14,738 nucleotides of DNA, taken from assembly GCA_003566875.1 (NCBI GenBank), contig PXBQ01000376.1, positions 1-14,738 of the forward strand, written 5' to 3'. Both the position numbers and the translations under genes were made by a program. This document shows, piece by piece, positions 8,088-14,738 of this stretch. Source of the DNA: Spirochaetaceae bacterium. GTDB lineage: Bacteria; Spirochaetota; Spirochaetia; DSM-27196; PXBQ01. Under the pieces are notes generated by a model. The model made no database searches, was not told the DNA's origin, and saw only the letters and a program-made list of their open reading frames with translations. Positions within the stretch are counted from its first letter, which is position 1. Each line of letters starts with the position of its first letter.

Positions 8088-9186
8088 TCTACAGGGCTCC
8101 CGAATCCTCGTCGTCGACGACAACACCGCGAATCTTGGTGTATTGTTCAACTATCTCGACCGCTCAGGGCTGACCGTTCTGGTCTGCCAGGACGCGGAGA
8201 CCGCGGTCGAACTTGTCGCAACCGAGAGGCCCGACATAGTTCTGCTCGACGTGATGCTGCCGGGAATGAGCGGCTTCGACGCGTGTCGGCTGCTCAAGTC
8301 CAATCCCGACCACGCGGAGATCCCGGTGATCTTCATCTCGGCTCTTTCGGATCTCGACGACAAGGTCGAGGGGTTCAAAGCCGGCGGCGTCGACTACATA
8401 ACAAAGCCGTTCCAACAGGAAGAAGTCCTCGCGCGAATCCGCGCGCACGTGACGATTCGTCGGCAGCAGGAGCGTTTGGAAGAGCTCAACGCGACCAAAG
8501 ACCGGTTTTTTTCGATCATCGCACATGACCTCCGGGGATCGTTCGGCGGCATCCTGACCGCGGTCGATTTGATCAGGCGGTCGCACGAGCAGCTTACTCC
8601 CGAGCTTCTGAACGAGCTCGCGGACAACTTGCATCAAAGTGCCGAAACGACGTATCGGTTGCTCGAAAATTTGCTCGAGTGGGCGCGTCTTCAGCAGAAC
8701 TCGAACGAGTACAACCCCGAGCATCTCGAACCGGCGCCGGTTATTCTCGAGATTATGGATGTTTACCGCCTCGCTGCGGAACAAAAGCAAATCGATTTGT
8801 CGACGACGATCGAAGCCGACGACGAGTTCGTCGCGGATCGTGGCATGTTCTCGGCGGTGATGCGAAATCTCGTGAACAACGCGTTGAAGTTCACGCGCGA
8901 AGGTGGCACTGTCAATGTTTCGGTGTCGCGTCTGGACGGGATGCTCGCGTTCACCGTGCGGGACACGGGAGTCGGTATTTCGCCGAGCGACCGCGAGAAG
9001 CTATTTCGCGTTGACAAAAAAATCACGTCGGTAGGCACCGGCGGTGAGAAAGGTACCGGTCTCGGGCTTCTACTCGTGAAGGAGTACGTCAAGAAAAACC
9101 GTGGTGACGTGTCGGTCGAGACCGAACCCGGCGTCGGCACGTCCATCACTGTCACGTTTCCAGCGGCGGAACTCCCGATGCAGTGA
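8080..9186 (+). CDS. Soluble receiver-histidine kinase fusion protein
   Basis: A 368-aa cytosolic protein with no membrane segment. Seen: an N-terminal receiver (about 7-122) with D13-D14, phospho-acceptor D57 in LLDVMLPG and K109 in TKPF. A coiled helix (126-142) leads into a HisKA-like helix pair with AHDLRG at 148-153 (H149). A HATPase domain has NLVNNALKF at 263-271, DTGVGI at 295-300 and GTGLGLLLVK at 325-334. The usual Asn/Thr-Pro after HDLR is replaced by Gly-Ser. Start choice: an in-frame ATG at 8074 sits only 1 nt after AGGA, whereas the ATG at 8080 has the same AGGA (8069-8072) at a normal 7-nt spacing; either is possible. The start lies inside the end of the hybrid kinase gene, implying co-translation and a shared pathway. 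No output domain is present, so it probably passes phosphate to a regulator elsewhere. Confidence 0.9.
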   Translation: MIDLQGSRILVVDDNTANLGVLFNYLDRSGLTVLVCQDAETAVELVATERPDIVLLDVMLPGMSGFDACRLLKSNPDHAEIPVIFISALSDLDDKVEGFKAGGVDYITKPFQQEEVLARIRAHVTIRRQQERLEELNATKDRFFSIIAHDLRGSFGGILTAVDLIRRSHEQLTPELLNELADNLHQSAETTYRLLENLLEWARLQQNSNEYNPEHLEPAPVILEIMDVYRLAAEQKQIDLSTTIEADDEFVADRGMFSAVMRNLVNNALKFTREGGTVNVSVSRLDGMLAFTVRDTGVGISPSDREKLFRVDKKITSVGTGGEKGTGLGLLLVKEYVKKNRGDVSVETEPGVGTSITVTFPAAELPMQ

Positions 9187-10846
9187 TCCGGTTGTCGATT
9201 GCCGATCGTGCTGCGGCAAGTTCTTCCGGTGAAAAATCGCCGAGTTTCACCGCGTGTATCGCTCGGTGACGGAATCCCGACAGTCGTGTCGTTGCGACGC
9301 CATCGAAACACCCAAAAAGAACAAGCGTAACCTCGGTCACTCCGCTTTTCCTTCGCGCGTTGATCACGAATGGGAACGTCGACTCTGCAGGGCCCAAGCA
9401 CGCAAAACTCAACGTTTTGCCCGCGTGGTGTATAGAGATCTGCGAGGCCGGTGCGACAGCGGAAAACGTGTCACCACATTTGGCCGTGAAACCGAACGTA
9501 GATCCATCGGGGAGCGTTCTCGTGACTGCAACCTCGTCGTCGCGCGCTAGGCGCGCGATCGTGAGCTCGGAAAACCTTGCGCCGGCGATCGACGAGGCCG
9601 AAGTCCACCGCGGTAGCGTTATTTCGGCGTCGAGAATCACGCATTCGATGTCGTCGAGAAGCACACAATCCAGTTCGAGCCGGCCGTCATCCGAAATACC
9701 GTTGCCGGTTACGCGTGAGTTCACGTACAACCCACGCGAGCACTCGCCCTCGAACGAGAACGCCGAGACCGTCTTGAACTTCCGTTTCCGTCCGCCGTAC
9801 GTGAGGTACGACTCTGCGGGTGAGTTCACGATGTAATCGTCGCGCCCAATTCCTACGCCGGTGATCATTCCGTCCAAGAAACGGATGTCGATCGAACCCG
9901 TCGAGAGCACCGCGGAACCCTGCATGTTCGCGATAAATGTTCTGTTGTCCCGGTTGGTACGTTCGGCCGTGTTGGGCTGAAGAGCGCCGGTTCCGCCCCG
10001 TCGCGCCCTGCCTTTTCGTCGGCTTCCCGCGGCTCGTCGTACCGCCGTCGCGTGCGCGGCCGCGTAGAGCGCCGGCTCCAGAGGCGCCCACGGGCCACGA
10101 TCGGTGATAGGCGCCTTCGCCGCGCGGCCGGTTACGTCCGACAGCAGCCGGGGCTCGAATCTGCTCGAGGATTTCTCGACGACCTCCGCGAGAAAGTCGA
10201 TCGCCGACTCCATCTCTTCGCGCGTCGGTTCGAGGCTCGACGCGACGTGAAGCACGACGGCCTCGTACTTGCGTCCGAGAGTTTGGAGCCGACGCAGGAG
10301 GTTTTTCGAGACTTTTCGGGCGACGAACGGTTCGAGATCAGCGGAAATGCCCGAGATCCGGACCGCCCGAAGACACCGGCCGTCGGGGATCTGTACGATC
10401 ACCGAGCGGTCCGCGTCACGCAAACACGACCAGTACTCTCGGTTGCCGGCGCCGATCCGCTCGGCAAGCTTCTCGTACCGGGAGAACACGTCGGGCCACG
10501 GAAAGACGGTAAGGCGGCGAGACGCCTGTTCGGGTTGCGATTGTCTCGCTTTGGTTCGGGATCGCGGGGATTCGGAAAAATGGGTAACGAGCTCGGCGTC
10601 GGTGAGAATTCCGTGCGGCGCCCAGTCGGTGCCGCACGAGATAATCTCATCGATGTCACGAATCGTGAGTGTTTCGACCGTCGAGTTTCCGTTTCGATCG
10701 TGTGGAACGCTCCACGTGATCGGGGTATCCGCGAGCGACGGCTGCGCCTCGACGCGCCGGCACGCTGCTTCGACCGCACTCGGCAGAGTTTCGCCGGATC
10801 CCGAGATGCTCACAAGAATCGCGCGTTCGGCACGGGCCTTTTTCAT
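9152..10846 (-). CDS. Uncharacterised 564-aa protein, divergent from groEL
   Basis: I do not recognise this gene. Seen: residues 8-85 alternate strands and helices (ILVSISGSGE near 10-19; GTDWAPHGILTDAEL at 72-86). Residues 193-225 read like a strand-helix unit of an alpha/beta barrel (YEAVVLHVASSLEPT then an acidic helix). A basic low-complexity linker (about 269-300, rich in Arg/Gly) separates this from a C-terminal half (305-540) made mostly of short beta-strands with many aromatic and Gly residues. There is no signal peptide and no membrane helix. The two-part plan resembles carbohydrate-active proteins with a barrel plus beta-sandwich, but I see no catalytic signature, so this is only a guess. 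Start: the open frame continues far upstream opposite groEL, but the ATG at 10846 is the first sensible start outside groEL; its ribosome site is weak. Its end overlaps the receiver-kinase gene by 35 bp, tail to tail. Confidence 0.72.
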   Translation of the reverse strand: MKKARAERAILVSISGSGETLPSAVEAACRRVEAQPSLADTPITWSVPHDRNGNSTVETLTIRDIDEIISCGTDWAPHGILTDAELVTHFSESPRSRTKARQSQPEQASRRLTVFPWPDVFSRYEKLAERIGAGNREYWSCLRDADRSVIVQIPDGRCLRAVRISGISADLEPFVARKVSKNLLRRLQTLGRKYEAVVLHVASSLEPTREEMESAIDFLAEVVEKSSSRFEPRLLSDVTGRAAKAPITDRGPWAPLEPALYAAAHATAVRRAAGSRRKGRARRGGTGALQPNTAERTNRDNRTFIANMQGSAVLSTGSIDIRFLDGMITGVGIGRDDYIVNSPAESYLTYGGRKRKFKTVSAFSFEGECSRGLYVNSRVTGNGISDDGRLELDCVLLDDIECVILDAEITLPRWTSASSIAGARFSELTIARLARDDEVAVTRTLPDGSTFGFTAKCGDTFSAVAPASQISIHHAGKTLSFACLGPAESTFPFVINARRKSGVTEVTLVLFGCFDGVATTRLSGFRHRAIHAVKLGDFSPEELAAARSAIDNRITASGVPPLET

Positions 10847-10928
10847 CCGCGATACTTGTACCACACGGGCAAAAAAAAAGAAATACGGACTCGCGCGTCG
10901 AGTTTGATACGAATTCCGAAAAAAACGG

Positions 10929-10957
10929 TTGATGAAGTCGCGATTCGTGATTATCTT
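10929..10957 (+). promoter_or_regulatory. Candidate groEL promoter
   Basis: TTGATG (10929-10934) and TATCTT (10952-10957) lie 17 bp apart, each matching the sigma70 consensus at four of six bases, in the AT-richer 190-bp gap between the divergent unknown gene and groEL. A second, weaker pair is TTACAG (10974-10979) with TATTTT (10997-11002). The leader has no CIRCE (HrcA) inverted repeat and no evident sigma32-type promoter, so heat control, if any, must use something else. Confidence 0.35.
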
Positions 10958-11036
10958 AGGCGATGAAAATAGCTTACAGCGCCAGGTATTCCAAATTATT
11001 TTCGACCAACAAAATTTGTAAAGAGAGGGAGTCGAT

Positions 11037-12698
<1,662 letters not shown>

Positions 12699-12716
12699 GC
12701 AACGCGCGTGCGTTGC
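12699..12716 (+). repeat. 7-bp hairpin directly after the groEL stop
   Basis: GCAACGC and GCGTTGC pair with a GCGT loop, starting on the base after the groEL stop codon. No T-run follows, so it is not a terminator alone. It could stabilise the 3' end of the groEL message ahead of the real terminator at 12767. Confidence 0.45.
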
Positions 12717-12766
12717 ATTCGGTAGTCCGCTTAGTTCGAAGGACTTTGAAAAGGTTTTGATGATAC

Positions 12767-12796
12767 AAGGGGGAGTGATCGTACTCCCCCTTTTTT
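12767..12796 (+). terminator. Strong Rho-independent terminator of groEL
   Basis: AAGGGGGAGT (12767-12776) pairs with ACTCCCCCTT (12783-12792) around a six-base GATCGT loop, and the stem runs into a T-run to 12796. A perfect ten-base-pair GC-rich stem followed by six T residues is a textbook intrinsic terminator. It closes groEL 69 bp after its stop and ends 23 bp before the next start codon. Confidence 0.92.
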
Positions 12797-12819
12797 GTCT
12801 CTATACGGAGGGCGTGACG

Positions 12820-13113
12820 ATGAAGCGAGCGGATTTTGTGTTTGCGATCGGATTTCAGGGTAACGCCGCGATTGTTGACAGACGAAGCCGGGCGAAGTAC
12901 GGAAAACTTTCGAGTGCCGAGCTCGCGCGGGAAGGTTTGTTCAAGCCGGCGTTTTGCTCGGCGTTGTACTCGGGTGAAGAAAAAGAGATGACGGAGTTCC
13001 TGGAAATCTACGCGCAAGCGCACGGAACCGAACCGCCGACGGTCGATCAGCTCAAACGCGTGTACGGCGTTTATAGCGATCCCGAATCGATTACGCGCGT
13101 CGAGACGATATGA
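12820..13113 (+). CDS. Small uncharacterised protein, 97 aa
   Basis: I do not recognise this protein. Seen: a short hydrophobic start (FVFAIGF, 6-12) too short and too non-polar-poor for a signal peptide or a membrane helix, a basic patch DRRSRAKYGKL (20-30), a single cysteine (C46) in FKPAFCSALY, and an acidic amphipathic helix-like stretch (52-66) followed by EPPTVDQLKRVYGVY (71-85). It looks like a small soluble cytosolic protein. Start choice: GGAGG at 12807-12811 is 8 nt before the ATG at 12820; the open frame extends back to 12757, but that would begin upstream of the groEL terminator and encode its stem. Codon use resembles its neighbours, and the good ribosome site supports a real gene. 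No clear promoter lies between the terminator and the start, so its expression may depend on read-through. Confidence 0.7.
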   Translation: MKRADFVFAIGFQGNAAIVDRRSRAKYGKLSSAELAREGLFKPAFCSALYSGEEKEMTEFLEIYAQAHGTEPPTVDQLKRVYGVYSDPESITRVETI

Positions 13114-13150
13114 GACTCGCCAAAATCGATCGCGCGTAGAGACGAGTCTC
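13112..13150. repeat. 8-bp inverted repeat with a competing inner palindrome
   Basis: GAGACTCG (13112-13119), which overlaps the stop codon of the small gene, is the exact reverse complement of CGAGTCTC (13143-13150). The right arm is also part of a tighter palindrome, GAGAC-GA-GTCTC (13139-13150), so only one pairing can form at a time. No T-run follows on either strand, which argues against an intrinsic terminator. Function unknown. Confidence 0.5.
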
Positions 13151-13224
13151 CTCCAGAGACGGACTTACGTCAACGTCGTGACGCACAAACGGAAACCCGG
13201 GCGACTTTTCGGATTGTTGTTTGG

Positions 13225-13254
13225 TTGACGGCGCGCGCGGATGTATGGTACGGT
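13225..13254 (+). promoter_or_regulatory. Likely sigma70-type promoter of yajC-secD
   Basis: TTGACG (13225-13230, five of six matches) and TACGGT (13249-13254, three of six) are 18 bp apart, 33 bp before the yajC ATG. The spacer begins with an alternating GC run, as in the pgi promoter of this window. This would start the Sec accessory operon independently of groEL. Confidence 0.5.
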
Positions 13255-13287
13255 GATCGAAATTTTCGTAGAGAAGGACGACAATAA

Positions 13288-13716
13288 ATGGCAAATTTAC
13301 TAGCCGGACTCCCCATTCTTATGGGCGTTCCCGACGCCGGCGGTCAAGCTGGAGCCGGATCGATCATGCCGACGCTTGTAACGTTCGGTTTGATCTTCTT
13401 GATTTTCTACTTTCTGATTATACGGCCGCAAAACAAGAAACAGAAAGAGACCAAAGCGATGCTCGATGCTCTCCAGCGCGGTGACCGTGTCGTCACGATC
13501 GGAGGGATCAGGGGCATTATTCAGTCGTTGAAAGACGACACGGTTGTGTTGAAAGTCGACGGCGAGACCAAGATCGAGTTCTCTCGATCGGCGATCTCGA
13601 GCATCATCGAAAAGCGCGCAGGCAAGTCCAAGGCCAAAACCCCGAAACGAACGGCACCTGAGCCCGAAGACGACGATATCGACGACGACGCGAATTCCGA
13701 CACGACCGAAGATTAA
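13288..13716 (+). CDS. yajC: Preprotein translocase accessory subunit YajC
   Basis: A 142-aa single-pass inner-membrane protein that associates with SecD-SecF and supports SecYEG-driven protein export. Seen: a Gly/Ala-rich N-terminus, one membrane helix (about 28-45, ending FYFLIIRP), the family signature RPQNKKQKE at 46-54, and the beta-barrel-like cytosolic core with GDRVVTIGGI at 65-74 and KVDGETKIEF. A basic stretch (109-121) then leads into a strongly acidic, low-complexity tail (125-142). The core of the family is about 85-110 aa, so the tail is an extension. AAGGA lies 9 nt before the ATG. It is followed after 30 bp by secD, the usual order. Confidence 0.95.
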   Translation: MANLLAGLPILMGVPDAGGQAGAGSIMPTLVTFGLIFLIFYFLIIRPQNKKQKETKAMLDALQRGDRVVTIGGIRGIIQSLKDDTVVLKVDGETKIEFSRSAISSIIEKRAGKSKAKTPKRTAPEPEDDDIDDDANSDTTED

Positions 13717-13746
13717 CAGCTATACACGCTTCCTGGAGTTCACGAA

Positions 13747-14738
13747 ATGAGCAAACGAATCCGTTTCGTCGTCGTCCTGCTGCTCGTCGGCTTGAGCGCG
13801 ATTTTTATCTCGCCGACAATCCGGTGGTACTTTTTTGTCTCGGACGACGACAAGGCGCTCGCCGCCGGTTCCCGCGCACAGGTGCGGGATTACGCGCAGG
13901 CTATGGCGCGCGAAGACTTGAGCGAACTTGAGTCACTCGCCACAACCGACCAGCCGCTTCCCGACCGTCTTGACTACCTGGTTCGGATCGCGCGTGACAA
14001 CCGTCGCCGCGCGGGCGACGAAATTCCGTCCGAGTGGACGACGACCGAACTGCTGCGAAGCTTTCGTGGTCGGAGCGAGTTGTACAATGCGCTCGAAGCG
14101 CATTATCGAGATTACGTTCTCGGGCTGAAAGACCTCAAGAGCAGGATTATCGAACTCGGTCTCGACCTTTCCGGCGGTATCAACGTCGTGATCGAAGCGG
14201 ATCCCGCGAGTCTTGCCGAGCGACTCGATCGCGAACCGACGGATGAGGAAATCACCGACGCGGTAGACTTGGCCATCGAAGTCCTCACGAGCCGGATCGA
14301 CCGGTTCGGTGTGACCGAGCCCCAGATTCGCCGCATGGACGAGACGAGAATATCGATCGATATTCCGGGCGACGATGACCGGGAGCGAGTCAACTCCTTC
14401 CTGATGGGGCGTGGCAGCTTGCGCCTGCATATCGTCGACGAAGAAACCACGGCGACGCTCGACGACTACCAACGGCGTAATCCGGCCTGGAATCCCGAGC
14501 TAGACGGGGTGCCCGATTTTGTTCCGACCGGGAGTATCGTCCGTGAGTACGTGACGCGTGACGAGTACGGGATCGATCGCTTCGTTCGGTACATCGCGCT
14601 CAAAGGCGATGTGAGCCAACACGGGCTCGACGGTATCCACATTCAAGAGGCGCAGGTCGGGCGCGACCCGGTCACGAACCAACCCCAAGTGAACTTTGTG
14701 CTCGATCGTGAAGGTGGCGACATATTCGCGCGACTGAC
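13747..14738 (+). CDS. secD: Protein translocase subunit SecD, N-terminal part (partial, runs off the right edge)
   Basis: Translating from an ATG at 13747 gives 330 codons with no stop before the window edge. SecD is a polytopic inner-membrane protein that, with SecF, uses the proton-motive force to pull proteins out of the SecYEG channel. Seen: a first membrane helix (about 5-24), the P1 domain with the family motif LGLDLSGG at 137-144, SRIDRFGVTEPQI at 182-194, ISIDIPG at 202-208, and QVNFVLDREGGDIF near the edge. The remaining five membrane helices lie beyond the window. About 110 residues (25-136) rich in charged helices separate helix 1 from LGLDLSGG; most bacterial SecD proteins have a much shorter segment there, and I recall this insert from spirochaetes. 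GGAG is 8 nt before the ATG. It is in an operon with yajC. Confidence 0.95.
   Translation, partial: MSKRIRFVVVLLLVGLSAIFISPTIRWYFFVSDDDKALAAGSRAQVRDYAQAMAREDLSELESLATTDQPLPDRLDYLVRIARDNRRRAGDEIPSEWTTTELLRSFRGRSELYNALEAHYRDYVLGLKDLKSRIIELGLDLSGGINVVIEADPASLAERLDREPTDEEITDAVDLAIEVLTSRIDRFGVTEPQIRRMDETRISIDIPGDDDRERVNSFLMGRGSLRLHIVDEETTATLDDYQRRNPAWNPELDGVPDFVPTGSIVREYVTRDEYGIDRFVRYIALKGDVSQHGLDGIHIQEAQVGRDPVTNQPQVNFVLDREGGDIFARL

Noticed and set aside
10861..10920. Nine-A run (T-run on the minus strand) beside a 5-bp hairpin as a terminator
   Set aside because: The stem is only ACTCG/CGAGT, several bases separate it from the T-run, and no minus-strand gene lies upstream for it to terminate.
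12757..12819. Earlier start of the 97-aa gene
   Set aside because: The added residues would be encoded by the groEL terminator stem and T-run, and a clear GGAGG site serves the ATG at 12820.

Overview
This 14.7-kb window looks like ordinary chromosomal housekeeping DNA with a fairly high GC content. It holds two partial genes at the edges and eleven complete genes. A spirochaete (Spirochaeta/Alkalispirochaeta-like) is my best guess. The reasons are a groEL with no adjacent groES and no CIRCE operator, a SecD with a long insert between its first membrane helix and the LGLDLSGG motif, and the general look of the glucose-6-phosphate isomerase and YajC proteins. This is recognition from memory, not a search result. 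I saw no mobile element, phage gene, CRISPR array, tRNA or rRNA.

Left part (1-4178, all minus strand). The 5' part of pgi (glucose-6-phosphate isomerase) runs off the left edge and has its own promoter. Upstream of it lies a compact arginine operon transcribed right to left in the order argR-argC-argB-argD. Every junction is tight: the argC ribosome site sits inside the last two codons of argR, and argB/argD overlap as ATGA. The arginine repressor therefore heads the operon it presumably controls. A divergent promoter region with a perfect 8-bp inverted repeat separates argR from birA.

Middle part (4268-9186, plus strand). birA encodes a monofunctional biotin protein ligase without a DNA-binding domain. 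It is followed closely by a 1008-residue membrane hybrid histidine kinase, and then by an overlapping gene for a soluble receiver-histidine kinase protein. The two kinases form an obvious signalling pair. No DNA-binding or enzymatic output gene lies beside them.

Right part (9152-14738). An unrecognised 564-residue protein on the minus strand overlaps the end of the second kinase gene tail to tail by 35 bp. Its start is divergent from groEL. groEL ends in a Gly-Gly-Met repeat tail and is closed by a strong intrinsic terminator. A small unrecognised 97-residue gene begins about 24 bp after that terminator. Next comes yajC with its own sigma70-like promoter, followed by secD, which runs off the right edge (Sec translocon accessory operon).

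I found no convincing novel multi-gene system. The items most worth a second look are the unknown 564-aa protein, the two-kinase pair, the inverted repeat between argR and birA, and the small gene placed just behind the groEL terminator.
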